Shown: positions 42,355 through 51,018 of the stretch, piece by piece
How positions within the stretch are numbered: position 1 is the first letter of the stretch
How the letters are laid out: each line of letters begins with the position of its first letter
Source of the DNA: Streptomyces sp. NBC_00341
GTDB lineage: Bacteria > Actinomycetota > Actinomycetes > Streptomycetales > Streptomycetaceae
DNA: 64,000 nucleotides
NCBI RefSeq assembly: GCF_041435055.1
Contig: NZ_CP108002.1
Location: 930,001 to 994,000, forward strand
Reading direction: 5' to 3'
The notes under the pieces: model-generated
Told to the model about the DNA's origin: nothing
The model's input: the letters and a program-made list of their open reading frames with translations, nothing else
Database searches by the model: none
Position numbers and translations under genes: made by a program

Positions 42355-42993
42355 TCACTCCCCGGCCGCCTCCTCCCGCTCCAGCGCGCGCACCAGCGCC
42401 TCGAAACCGGCGGCGACCCCCGCGGTGTCGCCGCTGGTCCGGGCGTCCACCAGGAAGCCGCGGAGTGTCGCGAGGACCATTTCGGCGACCTCCAGCTTGC
42501 GGCGCCCCGACCAGTGCTCCGGGCAGACCGCGAGCAGCGTGGGCAGATACTGCTGGGACGCCTCGCGGCCGAGTGCGGCGTAGCGTCCGGAGTCGTACAT
42601 CGCCAGGCCGATGGCCTGATCGAGTACCGCCGCCTCGTCGTCGCTCAGCAGAATGGGCCAGATCGCGCGCACCCAGTCCCCCAGCGACCGGCGGGCCCCT
42701 CCCTCGGTGGCGGCGGCCAGTGCCTTTCCGGTGCGGCGTCGGCGCAGCTGGACGGTGGCCTGCACGAGAAGGTCGTCGGCGCCGTCGAAGTGATAGAGGA
42801 GCACCTTGTGCGTGGTGCCGGCCGCGCGTGCGGCGCGCCGCAGCGAGAAGTCTACGATCCCGTTGGCCGCGAGGTCCTCCGTGACCCGGTCCAGCAGCTC
42901 CCGGCGCCGGGCCTCACCGCGCGGCGACCCCGCGGATCGCCGGTAGCCCGCTCGGTCCGGTGCACCTTCGTCGGCAGAGGGAGAGATGTTCAT
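42355..42993 (-). CDS. TetR family regulator
   Basis: 212 aa. N-terminal HTH about residues 25-75 (RRRELLDRVTEDLAANGIVD, LRRAARAAGTTHKVLLYHFD) and a variable alpha-helical effector domain. ATG 42993 is the conserved start; an in-frame Met five codons earlier is possible. It is upstream of and co-directional with the hydrolase and its palindromic operator. Confidence 0.88.
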   Translation of the reverse strand: MNISPSADEGAPDRAGYRRSAGSPRGEARRRELLDRVTEDLAANGIVDFSLRRAARAAGTTHKVLLYHFDGADDLLVQATVQLRRRRTGKALAAATEGGARRSLGDWVRAIWPILLSDDEAAVLDQAIGLAMYDSGRYAALGREASQQYLPTLLAVCPEHWSGRRKLEVAEMVLATLRGFLVDARTSGDTAGVAAGFEALVRALEREEAAGE

Positions 42994-43075
42994 GCCGACA
43001 GCTTCCATGACGTGGTGCGCACGCACAGCCTCGGCCCGCGCCGGACCGCCAGGGCTGCGCGGCGGGGCAGGTACG

Positions 43076-43117
43076 GCACTGCCCCTGTGCCCGCCGGAAC
43101 GGGAACAGGGGCAGTGC
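43076..43117. terminator. Strong hairpin between the 52-aa gene and tetR
   Basis: Perfect 13-bp arms GCACTGCCCCTGT / ACAGGGGCAGTGC with a 16-nt loop, 30 bp downstream of the leftward 52-codon gene. It isolates that gene from the TetR transcript. Confidence 0.7.
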
Positions 43118-43146
43118 GGGCCTACGGGCCCCCGGTACGCGTCTCG

Positions 43147-43305
43147 TCACTCAGTCTCGACGAAAGGCGGAAGATCGGGTTCGACGAACAGCCCTTGGTA
43201 GCGCGGTGTCGGTAGGGCCTCGACACGGCCCGGGGCCTCGGCCGCCGAGCCTGCAGCGCTCTCGTCCGAGCGCCGCTGGGCCTGGCGGGGCGGGGTATCA
43301 GCCAT
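43147..43305 (-). CDS. Free-standing 52-aa small protein, unknown function
   Basis: ATG 43305 preceded by AGGAGA; its own strong terminator follows. N-terminal half hydrophilic (ADTPPRQAQRRSDE), C-terminal half RYQGLFVEPDLPPFVETE, aromatic and acidic. No signal peptide, no Cys. A modified-peptide precursor is imaginable from the leader/core-like layout, but no modifying enzyme is adjacent, so this is only a possibility. Confidence 0.5.
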   Translation of the reverse strand: MADTPPRQAQRRSDESAAGSAAEAPGRVEALPTPRYQGLFVEPDLPPFVETE

Positions 43306-43513
43306 CGGGTCTCCTGTACATCGCAGTTGCTGTGAGAGCCCCGTGGCCGGCCTGTCCATGGACAACGGCGACGACGGGGGTGTGGCATCGTCCCGGTCCC
43401 ACACCCACCAGGGCACCGGTATATCCGACGAGGCTTGCAGAGACTATCCGTTGCCGCTGGTCCGGCCGTCGGCACCGTCGCCGGTGCGCCCCGTGTTCGC
43501 CTTCACGGCCGCA

Positions 43514-44338
43514 TCAGTAAGCGACGACCGCCCACACCAGTGCTGCCGCGACAGCCGCCGCGTAGCAGCCGGCGGCGGCCCGCACGACGGACACGCGGGT
43601 GTGTGGGCTCCACGATGTCATGGCCAGGAGGCGTGCCAGTACCGGGAGCACCAGGACGGCGTGCAGGCTGACGCCGTGCAGGGGCTTGAGCGAGGCCGGG
43701 GAGGCGTATCCGGCCAACTGATGCCCGGTGCGGGTGAGATACACACCGCGCGCGATCATGGCCGCACCCGACAGCAGCCCGACGAGGAGGATCCCGCAGC
43801 CGGCCCGGAGCGCGAGCGCCATGCCGGGCGGTCCGCCGGGCCGCCGGAGGAAGGCGGCGGCCGAGAGCGTGGAGAGAATGGCGACCAGTCCTCCCCCGCC
43901 GACGGCCGGCGTCATGGAAACGCCGGTGTCGAAGGCGGTCTCCATGTTGAAGTGGGACGGCACATGGCGCCAGGCCTGCACGGTGATCCCGGCGACCTCC
44001 AGTACACAGTCCGCGGCGAACAGCCCCAGCAGCACGGTCCGGGCGCGGACACCGATCCGCAGGTACGAGGAGACCCAGGCGACCGCGATGAGTGTCAGGC
44101 CGAAGGAGAGCCCGAACGTGACGGGCTTGCGCCAGGACACCGGGCCGTCCCAGGAGCCGCCGTCGACGAGCAGGACGACGAGGTGGACCAGCCCCGAGGC
44201 GATCAGTACGGCCCCTGTCGCGTAGCAGAGCCCTTCGGCCGGTCGTACCTCGCGCCGCCTGCGGAAGGGCGCGGGCCGGCCGGGGACGTTGCCGTCCGCC
44301 CGTCCGGTCGGGGCTGTCGCTGTCGTCCGGTTCTCCAT
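43514..44338 (-). CDS. Polytopic membrane protein, unknown function
   Basis: 274 aa with about seven hydrophobic segments. Motif-like pieces: LIASGLVHLVVLL, WRKPVTFGLSFGLTL, HFNMETAFD and LHGVSLHAVLVLPVLARL. No family named with confidence. ATG 44338 is the first Met before the first helix; reading frame continues upstream only through the decayed gene. It could be a terminal module of a regulated lipid/haem-type membrane system, unproven. Confidence 0.78.
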   Translation of the reverse strand: MENRTTATAPTGRADGNVPGRPAPFRRRREVRPAEGLCYATGAVLIASGLVHLVVLLVDGGSWDGPVSWRKPVTFGLSFGLTLIAVAWVSSYLRIGVRARTVLLGLFAADCVLEVAGITVQAWRHVPSHFNMETAFDTGVSMTPAVGGGGLVAILSTLSAAAFLRRPGGPPGMALALRAGCGILLVGLLSGAAMIARGVYLTRTGHQLAGYASPASLKPLHGVSLHAVLVLPVLARLLAMTSWSPHTRVSVVRAAAGCYAAAVAAALVWAVVAY

Positions 44339-44484
44339 GTGCCGCAGGATCCCCCGGCGCGCGCCGGCACGTCGTCGTACGCCGGAAGGCGGTGGCCGTA
44401 CGCCGGGTGGAGTAGCGGCGGGCGCCGGAGGCTCCCGGCGGCGGACCGGGAGCTCCCGGTCCGCGTGCCGCCTCCCTGGGTGGC

Positions 44485-44937
44485 GCGGCCCTCCCGCTGC
44501 TGGGCGTACGGGACGCTGGAGATCTCCCGTACGCCTGCGAAGGTGCCCCACTCGTCCCTGCCGAGCCGGGTCAGCGGGCGCAGCCTGGCGGCTTCCGGAT
44601 GACCGTCCGTCATGACGTCCTCGTCGACCACGGCGTGCACCACCCGGCCGGAGGCGGCTGTGGAGTCGCCGAGCGGGACGGTACTGTGCAGCTCGCGTTC
44701 GAGGGCGACCGGCGATCCCGCCACCCGCGGCGGCCGCACCCTCTCGGGCCGGGTTCGGCTCGACACCCACGGCCGTGAACTCGCTGACGCCGCGGGGGAA
44801 GCCGGTCGGCGTCGCGTACGCGGGCGCCTCCAGGACCTGGTCGATGATGCGGCGCCGCGTCTCCGGCCAGGGCGGAACGGTCTTTCGGTCCGCAAAGGAG
44901 ACCGGCACTCCGCCAAGCGCATGAAGATCCGTCCCTG
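44485..44937 (-). pseudogene. Frameshifted, truncated flavin-reductase-like gene
   Basis: One frame gives ATPTGFPRGVSEFTAVGVEP, another resumes ERVRPPRVAGSPVALERELH ... GDS, then VVHAVVDEDVMTDGHPEA, LRPLTRLGRDEWGTF and VREISSVPYAQ. These are consecutive pieces of the flavin-reductase (FMN-binding) family. The switch falls in a GGGCC run around 44746-44750 and is explained by one extra base. The N-terminal half is missing at the junction with the divergent phosphatase, and the normal stop is lost. 44339-44484 has no other gene. Confidence 0.6.
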
Positions 44938-44973
44938 TCGCGGGCCCGGTCCAGCAACAGCGCCTCCGATGTC

Positions 44974-46086
44974 GTGGCAGGCAATCTCCGCGACCGCTTC
45001 GGCGCGCAGTACGTGTCGTTCCTGTTCCTCGACCTTGTCGGCCAACGTCTTCTGCGGGTCAATGACACGGCGCCGCAGACGCGCCGGACCGGGCAGATAC
45101 CCCTGCCCGGCAGCGGCTTGTACGACGAGGTCCTGCGCACCCAGAAGCCGGTGCGGGCATCCGAGAACGGGCACGGCCAGCGGGTACTCGCTCCGGTCAC
45201 CAATCGCGGCGACACCATCGGCGTCGTGGAACTCTTCCTTCCCCAGATCACCCAGGATGTGCTGGAACAGGTCGAGGAGGCCGCGCACGCGCTGGCGTAC
45301 ATCATCGTCACCGACCGCCGCTTCACCGACCTCTACCACTGGGGCAACCGCACCACTCCGGTCAGCCTCGCCTCAGAGATCCAGCGCCAGCTCCTGCCCT
45401 CCGCCCCCTCCTGCGAGGCAGCCGAGTTCGCCCTGGCCGGCGCCCTGGTCCCGGCCTCCGACATCGCCGGGGACACCTACGACTACAGCCTGGACCGGGA
45501 CACTCTGCACCTGTCCCTCACCGACGCCATGGGCCACGACGTCGAGGCATCCCTCATGGCCACCCTCCTGGTCAACGCATCCCGCGGCGCCCGCCGCGCC
45601 GGGACCGGTCTTGCCGAACAAGCCCGACAGACCCACCAGGCCCTCCTCGACCACGGCCGGCGCACCTACGCCACCGGCCAGCTCATCCGCATCAGCCTCG
45701 ACGGAGCAGGCGCCCAGATCGTCAACGCAGGCCACCCCCGCCCCCTGCTGCTGCGCGACGGCAAGGTCGACGAGGTTCCCCTGACGGTGGACCTGCCTTT
45801 CGGCGTTGCCGGACAGGGCCCGTACCAGGTCCAGGACCTCGACCTACGGCTCGGCGACCGCCTGCTGCTGTATACCGACGGCATGCAGGAACGTGAAGCC
45901 AAAGCCGTTGACCTGCCCGGACTCATCCGCGACACCGCCGCCGAGCACCCTCGCGAGGTAGTGCGCGCTCTAGTTGCCGCGGTCACGGCTGCCTGCGCCG
46001 GAAACCACGCGGACGACGCCACCGTCCTGTGCCTGGACTGGCACGGCCCCACAAGCCGCGGCGCGAGCATCTCGACCGGCACCTGA
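44974..46086 (+). CDS. PP2C/SpoIIE-type serine phosphatase, probably 5'-truncated
   Basis: 370 aa as called from GTG 44974. A GAF-like segment (about 1-110) is followed by a PP2C/SpoIIE domain. Its metal motifs are intact: [33 protein letters not shown] and [12 protein letters not shown]. Such phosphatases act on anti-anti-sigma (STAS) proteins in partner-switching. Homologous sequence ([14 protein letters not shown]) continues upstream of the GTG with no start or ribosome site, into the decayed gene on the other strand, so the N-terminus seems lost at a rearrangement. Expression is uncertain. Confidence 0.8.
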   Translation: MAGNLRDRFGAQYVSFLFLDLVGQRLLRVNDTAPQTRRTGQIPLPGSGLYDEVLRTQKPVRASENGHGQRVLAPVTNRGDTIGVVELFLPQITQDVLEQVEEAAHALAYIIVTDRRFTDLYHWGNRTTPVSLASEIQRQLLPSAPSCEAAEFALAGALVPASDIAGDTYDYSLDRDTLHLSLTDAMGHDVEASLMATLLVNASRGARRAGTGLAEQARQTHQALLDHGRRTYATGQLIRISLDGAGAQIVNAGHPRPLLLRDGKVDEVPLTVDLPFGVAGQGPYQVQDLDLRLGDRLLLYTDGMQEREAKAVDLPGLIRDTAAEHPREVVRALVAAVTAACAGNHADDATVLCLDWHGPTSRGASISTGT

Positions 46087-46194
46087 TCTCGCGGCGCCCC
46101 CGTCCCGCAGCGAATGCCCGCCGGGCGGTGACAGCCGCTCGCTCCCCCGGCGGACGTCGGGAGTGCGGGTGCCGCAGGGCAGCGACGGACCGGA

Positions 46195-47136
46195 CTACCG
46201 GTCGGGGGGCGGACGGAAGCGGCCGGCCCGGTAGGAGTCCCAGTCGGCCCTCCCTCCGACGCCCAGGACCTCAACGGGGTGAGACAGCGTGCCGCTGGGC
46301 CCGCCCCGCAGTTCGCGCCGGGTGATCCGGGCGACGAGTGCCGGAAACACGGGGCGCAGAGGTTGGCACAGGCGAAGCCACGGTGGGGCATAGATGTGCG
46401 GGGCGCGGTGGGTGATGCCCTGGGTGAGCCACCGGGCTACCTGGTCGGGGGTGTGCACACGGCGGGCGATGCGGGGCTGGTTGCGTCGCAGGGCGGCGAG
46501 AACGGGATCGTCGTCGATGCCGGTGAGCATGTCGGTGCCGGTCCAGTGCAGGTAGGCGACGCCGACCTGGACACCGTCCGGCTGGACCTCACCGCGCAGT
46601 GCGAGGGCGAACGACTCCGCTCCCGCTTTGGAGGCGCAGTAGGCGCTCATCATGGGCGCGGCGCCGAACGCGGCCGTGGAGGCGATCTGGAGGAAGTATC
46701 CGCGGGTCGATGTGAGCTGGGGCAGGAACACGCGGGCGGTGTTCGCGGACCCCGTGAGGTTGACGTCGATGACCCGCTGCCAGAGGTCGGCGGCCGTACG
46801 GTCGAACGGCCCGCTCACGGCGATGCCGGCGTTGGCCACGACCACGCTGGCGGGACCGAGTTCGTTCTCTACCCGGCGTGCGGCGTCCGCGAGCGCCGCG
46901 CGGTCGGTGATGTCGGACTCCACACAGATGGTCGGGCCGGGCAGGGCATCAGCGGCTTCCCGCAGAGTCTCCTTCTCCCGTCCGAGCAGGACTACGCGCA
47001 TACCGGCATCGGAGAGGCCGCGCGCGAGTGCCTCACCCACGCCGCGAGCGGCGCCGGTGACGACAGCCACGCGCCCGTGCAGCGGACGGGCAGGAGCGTG
47101 GCGGGTTCGGCGCCGCCCGTCGGGCGTGTCGTGCAT
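46195..47136 (-). CDS. Short-chain dehydrogenase/reductase
   Basis: 313 aa classical SDR. TGAARGVGEALARG cofactor loop (about residue 27), VANAGIA, Ser in IASTAAFGA and catalytic YCASK. The C-terminal extension (RAPHIYAPPWLRLCQPLRP) is typical of membrane-associated SDRs. GGAGAG precedes ATG 47136. Substrate not evident. The 299-bp interval 47137-47435 holds no gene. Confidence 0.9.
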   Translation of the reverse strand: MHDTPDGRRRTRHAPARPLHGRVAVVTGAARGVGEALARGLSDAGMRVVLLGREKETLREAADALPGPTICVESDITDRAALADAARRVENELGPASVVVANAGIAVSGPFDRTAADLWQRVIDVNLTGSANTARVFLPQLTSTRGYFLQIASTAAFGAAPMMSAYCASKAGAESFALALRGEVQPDGVQVGVAYLHWTGTDMLTGIDDDPVLAALRRNQPRIARRVHTPDQVARWLTQGITHRAPHIYAPPWLRLCQPLRPVFPALVARITRRELRGGPSGTLSHPVEVLGVGGRADWDSYRAGRFRPPPDR

Positions 47137-47435
47137 CGTCTCTCCTCGCTCCCGTACCGAACGCCTTCGCGGCGACGTGCTCCCTGCACCACCGTCAGCC
47201 CACGAGCTGACTACCGCCACCCGGGCCCGGCCGATGTCGGGAGGCGAGCGGCACAGCGGCCACCGAACGGCTCGACCCGCTCGACCTCGCGGCCGGCGCC
47301 GGTGGCGCTTGCCAACTCGTCGACGGAGCCCCCGAAAGCCTGGTCGGCAAGGCTCCAGCAGGTTCGTCAGAGTCGCGAGGGACGGGAGCAACGTCCTGGG
47401 CCGGCAGACGTCGGCCCCCGCCCGCTCGCCGTGGG

Positions 47436-48749
47436 TCAGAGCCGGGCGGGCGTGGCGGCACTGCTCGGCAGCTGGAGCCCGAGGTTCTCGCGCAAGGTGG
47501 TGCCGGTGTAGTCGTCGGCGACGATCTTCCGCCGGCGCAGTTCGTGGAGGAGGCCGTTGACGGCGAAGTCGTGTTGCTTCGGGTCCGCGAGGCCGTTCAG
47601 CGAGATGACGTCGAGGACACCCGCCCGGAACCGTTCCTCGACGGCGTCGGCCAGTTGCTCGGGGGTTCCCGCGACGGCCCAGTGGCCGGTGTCCTGGGCC
47701 GCGACGACGAGTTCCCTCAGCGTGTAGCCCTGTCGCGCGTAGCGGGCGAAGATGTCGACCCGGCCGCGCCGGCGGTTCACCGAAGTGACGTCGGGCAGCA
47801 GGCTTTCCGGAAGCTTCGAGTCGAGCGGCACGTCCGACAGGTCGATCCCGCCGCCGAGCATGTCAGCCACCTGGGCCCGGCCGTGTTCGAAGTCGATCGC
47901 CTCGCGCCTCTCCCGTACGAGCCGCCGCGCCTCCTCCTCCGTGGCACCGTACGTGGCGTGGAACGAGCTGAAGATCAGAGGCAGTCCGCCGGCCCGCCCC
48001 AGCTGCGCGGCCCGGTCGCGGATCCTCCGGGTGAAGTCCACCGCGGCGTCGAACGTGGCGAGCGAGGTGAAGACGATCTCGGCGTATCGGGCGCCCAGTT
48101 CCCTCCCCGCCTCGGACTGTCCTGCCTGCATCTGCACCGGGCGCCGCTGCGGCAGCGGCGGGATGTTCAGCGGGCCGGCGACGGTGAAGTGGGGGCCCGA
48201 GTGATGGATGGGACGCACCCTCTCACGATGCAGTACCGCCCGGCCGTCCGGACCGACCCGTAGCGCGCCGGGTTCCCAGCTGTCCCACAGCGCATTGACC
48301 ACATCCAGCGTCTCCGCGGCTCGCGCGTAGCGCTCCTGCGGGCTGGGCAGCTCTCCGGGCCCGAAGTTCTCCTCCCCGACGGAGGAGGTCACCAGGTTCC
48401 AGGCCGCCCGGCCGTTGCTGACGTGGTCGAGGGTGCCGAAGAGCCGGGCCAGGTTGAAAGGGTGGTGGTACGTCGTCGAGACCGTGGCGATCAGCCCGAT
48501 CCGTGATGTCACCTGACTCAGCGCCGACACGAAGACCAGTGGCTCCTGCGATCCAATGGCGCCCTGGGCGTCGAAGCTGAGCAGATCGGCGGTGAACAGG
48601 GCGTCGATCCGGGCCTTCTCGGCGAGCTTCGCCACCCGCACCGCGGTGTCCAGCGTGGATCGGGTCGGGTCGACCGCGAGGTCGTACGTCTCGGATGTAC
48701 CGCCGGCCGCGGTCACCGTCTTCAGCGTTCTGGGCCGTACCGCGCTCAT
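47436..48749 (-). CDS. LLM-class flavin-dependent monooxygenase (NtaA/SnaA/DszA family)
   Basis: 437 aa. TIM-barrel flavin monooxygenase with DALFTADLL, STTYHHPFNLARLFGTLDHV, GRAAWNLVTS, the MQAGQSEAGRELGARYAE block and a HDFAVNGLLHELRRR tail. Members oxidise aminopolycarboxylates, alkyl sulfur compounds or streptogramin. The N-terminal first strand (HLN.FL...GHH.aWR in homologues) is altered here. ATG 48749 follows GAAGGGAAGAG. A separate NADH:FMN reductase would be needed; the nearest such gene is the decayed one at 44.5 kb. Confidence 0.88.
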   Translation of the reverse strand: MSAVRPRTLKTVTAAGGTSETYDLAVDPTRSTLDTAVRVAKLAEKARIDALFTADLLSFDAQGAIGSQEPLVFVSALSQVTSRIGLIATVSTTYHHPFNLARLFGTLDHVSNGRAAWNLVTSSVGEENFGPGELPSPQERYARAAETLDVVNALWDSWEPGALRVGPDGRAVLHRERVRPIHHSGPHFTVAGPLNIPPLPQRRPVQMQAGQSEAGRELGARYAEIVFTSLATFDAAVDFTRRIRDRAAQLGRAGGLPLIFSSFHATYGATEEEARRLVRERREAIDFEHGRAQVADMLGGGIDLSDVPLDSKLPESLLPDVTSVNRRRGRVDIFARYARQGYTLRELVVAAQDTGHWAVAGTPEQLADAVEERFRAGVLDVISLNGLADPKQHDFAVNGLLHELRRRKIVADDYTGTTLRENLGLQLPSSAATPARL

Positions 48750-49358
48750 GACTCTCTTCCCTTCTCGCCGGGCCGGGGTGGTAGTACGTGCGACCTCCAG
48801 TGCTCTGCCGGGCGCGTTACGGAACATGCCTGAGCGGCTTGTTCAGCGAGCCCGCACCTTGTGGCCGAGCGCCGAGCGCGCGGACACCCCGGTCCTGCTC
48901 GACGGAGGCGACCGCGGGGTCGGCAGCCGGGCCTCCTGCGCTCGGCTCCCTTCACGGTGCGTACTGCTGGCATCGGGAGGGCCCTCCTCGATCGGGCGTG
49001 CGCCATGAAGTCCGGACACGTGCTCGGCTCGGACGCGGCACAGGAGATCGATGCCGCAGGGCGACGATGCGCCGACGCCGGGCAGCGCGGCAAGGTTCTC
49101 GTTCCAGATGTCATGGGCTGGACATAGAGCGCCCGCGTGCTTAGCACCGCGGCAACATGGGCGACCGGGACCTCAACGCCCGAGACCGGCTCTGCACACC
49201 CCGCAGCACCCGGCCGCTCCGCCTTCACCGGGCGCCTTCCGCCTGGGGCCGGGGCCGGATCCGAACCCCGGACGGCCGCGATCTCCTGACAGCTCATCGC
49301 CCCGGCGCCGGTCAGCGGCACGCCGCGGTGCGTGCCCGCCGCCGCGGGGAGACGCGGA
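48750..49358. other. 609-bp interval without a supported gene
   Basis: Contains the promoter region of the flavin monooxygenase. A rightward 88-codon frame at 48861-49127 ends in GQRGKVLVPDVM and might be a dehydrogenase remnant, but support is weak. A GGATCCGAACCCC stretch near 49260 recalls a tRNA T-arm in reverse, yet no cloverleaf can be drawn. Confidence 0.45.
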
Positions 49359-49390
49359 CGGCCGGTACCTCGCCCCCGAGGTACCGGCCG
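49359..49390 (-). terminator. Terminator of the sortase operon
   Basis: Perfect 14-bp arms CGGCCGGTACCTCG / CGAGGTACCGGCCG with a CCCC loop, 22 bp downstream of the sortase stop. Confidence 0.75.
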
Positions 49391-49411
49391 CTCCCGTGCT
49401 GCTGACAGCTT

Positions 49412-50095
49412 TCAGGCCGCCTGCTTCTTCAGTGACGTCAGGTGGGCGAAGACGACCACGTTGGCCGAGTAGCCGCTCTTCTTGTTGAAGCGCCCGCCGC
49501 ACGTCATGAGTCTGAGCTCCGGGCGGTTGGTGGTGCCGTACACCTTGTCGTCCGGGAAATCGTCCTTCGTATAGGTCTTGACCTCGTCGACGGCGAAGAC
49601 CGCGGTACGCCGGTCGGCCCTGGAGACCCTCACCTTGTCGCCCCGGTGCAGGGCGTTGAGGTTGAGGAAGATCGCCGGCCCTGTTTCGGTGTCGCGGTGA
49701 CCGACGATCAAGGAGGTCCCGGCGTCACCGGGTGACGGGCCGTTCCGATACCAGCCCACCACCCTCGGCGTGCTCAGCGGCGGGGCGCCGAGACGGCCCT
49801 TGGCGTCGAGCCCGAGACCGATGACCGGGGCCTCGATGAAGATGCCGGGAACCGCGATCTTCACCGGTCGCGAGGGTGACAGGGGCAGCTGCTTGGCTCG
49901 CTGCGCCGGCAGGTCTCCGCCGCCCGCGGCATCGCCGCCGCGGGTGGCGGAGACCGACGGGTCGTCGGACGAGTCCGAACTCGCCCAGACGATGCCGGCC
50001 ATCAGTGAGGAGAACACGCACAGTGTCATCGTGAGACGGCATGCACGGGTCGGCCCCCGTCGTCGTCTGCGGGCCCTACGCCTCGTTGCGGGCAC
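49412..50095 (-). CDS. Class F sortase
   Basis: 227 aa. Basic N-terminus, one membrane helix (about residues 20-40), Ser/Asp linker, then the sortase barrel with catalytic His in VGHRDT, Cys in LMTCGGRF and Arg in GRFNKKSG. Actinobacterial class F enzymes attach proteins to the wall. The start overlaps the upstream secreted-protein gene by 20 bp, so the pair is an operon. A downstream hairpin ends it. Confidence 0.92.
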   Translation of the reverse strand: MPATRRRARRRRRGPTRACRLTMTLCVFSSLMAGIVWASSDSSDDPSVSATRGGDAAGGGDLPAQRAKQLPLSPSRPVKIAVPGIFIEAPVIGLGLDAKGRLGAPPLSTPRVVGWYRNGPSPGDAGTSLIVGHRDTETGPAIFLNLNALHRGDKVRVSRADRRTAVFAVDEVKTYTKDDFPDDKVYGTTNRPELRLMTCGGRFNKKSGYSANVVVFAHLTSLKKQAA

Positions 50096-50744
50096 GACGG
50101 CGTGCGGATCGGCGGACCATGATCAGGCCTGCGGCTCCGACCGTCCCGGCGGCCAGGGCGGCGGTCGTGCCGACGCTCCAGTCGCTGTCGGAGCTGAGGT
50201 TGGTCATGTCCGGGACGCCGCCGCCACCGGCGGGCACGCCACCGGACGGCTTCTCGTAGTTCGACTCGGCACCGGAAGCCGACGAGTCGCGGTCGTCCCT
50301 GTCCGCACGACCGCCGTTGTTGGCGGGCTTGGAGCAGTCGACCCGGAAGCTCTTCTGCTTCGGGCCCGCCGGGACGATCCACACCAGCTGGTACGTGCCC
50401 TCCGGGAGCAGGTACTCCTGGCTGCGGGCCGAGCCGTTCACGAGGGGCAGTGTGCTCTGCAGGGTGTCGCCCGGGGGGACGGTCGGGGGCTGCGCGGTGA
50501 TCGTCCAGGGAACCGCCGGGAACGACTCGAAGTTGCTCGCGTTGAGGACGAACTTGCAGACCTCCACCCCGTCGTGGCCGCGCGAGTTCCAGCCGACCGA
50601 GCGGACGTCGATGTTGCCGCTGTCGCCGGGGGCGGCGTAGGCGGCGGATGCTCCAGCCAGCGTCGCTCCGGCGATGGCGACCGCAGCAACCGCGGCACCC
50701 CCCGCACGGACACTGCGGGTACGGACGGAAGCGGAAATACGCAT
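50076..50744 (-). CDS. Secreted, membrane-anchored protein paired with sortase F
   Basis: 222 aa. Signal peptide (RSVRAGGAAVAAVAIAGATL ... AYA), an extracellular beta-rich domain with Cys in VEVCKF and VDCSKP, an acidic/Gly-rich linker, and a C-terminal hydrophobic helix plus RRSARRRARNEA tail. The C-terminus is shaped like a cell-wall sorting signal but no LPxTG/LAxTG is visible before the helix. GGAG precedes ATG 50744. It overlaps the sortase gene by 20 bp, implying a functional link. An AT-rich stretch at 50800-50870 probably contains the promoter. Confidence 0.83.
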   Translation of the reverse strand: MRISASVRTRSVRAGGAAVAAVAIAGATLAGASAAYAAPGDSGNIDVRSVGWNSRGHDGVEVCKFVLNASNFESFPAVPWTITAQPPTVPPGDTLQSTLPLVNGSARSQEYLLPEGTYQLVWIVPAGPKQKSFRVDCSKPANNGGRADRDDRDSSASGAESNYEKPSGGVPAGGGGVPDMTNLSSDSDWSVGTTAALAAGTVGAAGLIMVRRSARRRARNEA

Positions 50745-51018
50745 GCTGAACTCCTTCAAAGCAGGATGATTGTCGTACTGATCGGTTGATCGCCTAAGAG
50801 ATCGCATGAATCAGTGCGAAAATATGACTTAACACTCTGAAAAAGTCGACTCATACCCTGAGTAGCCGATAGCGGCCGGATCGAGAGGGCCCCGTGCGGG
50901 CGATGCCGGGCCTCCTGTCGGCGGCCGCACCGTGCGTGAGGCCTGGACGGGCAGCCCGACGGCCCCGCTCGCGCACATCAGGCACCGGTGCCCGGTCGGG
51001 AGGACCCTCTGCCCGGGG

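Noticed and set aside
48861..49127. 88-codon frame ending GQRGKVLVPDVM
   Set aside because: Only the last about 40 residues look protein-like and no family is clear; arginine-rich start suggests a chance frame.
49255..49275. GGATCCGAACCCC resembling the T-arm of a tRNA on the minus strand
   Set aside because: The flanking arms do not pair, no anticodon or D-arm can be placed upstream, and no acceptor stem forms.
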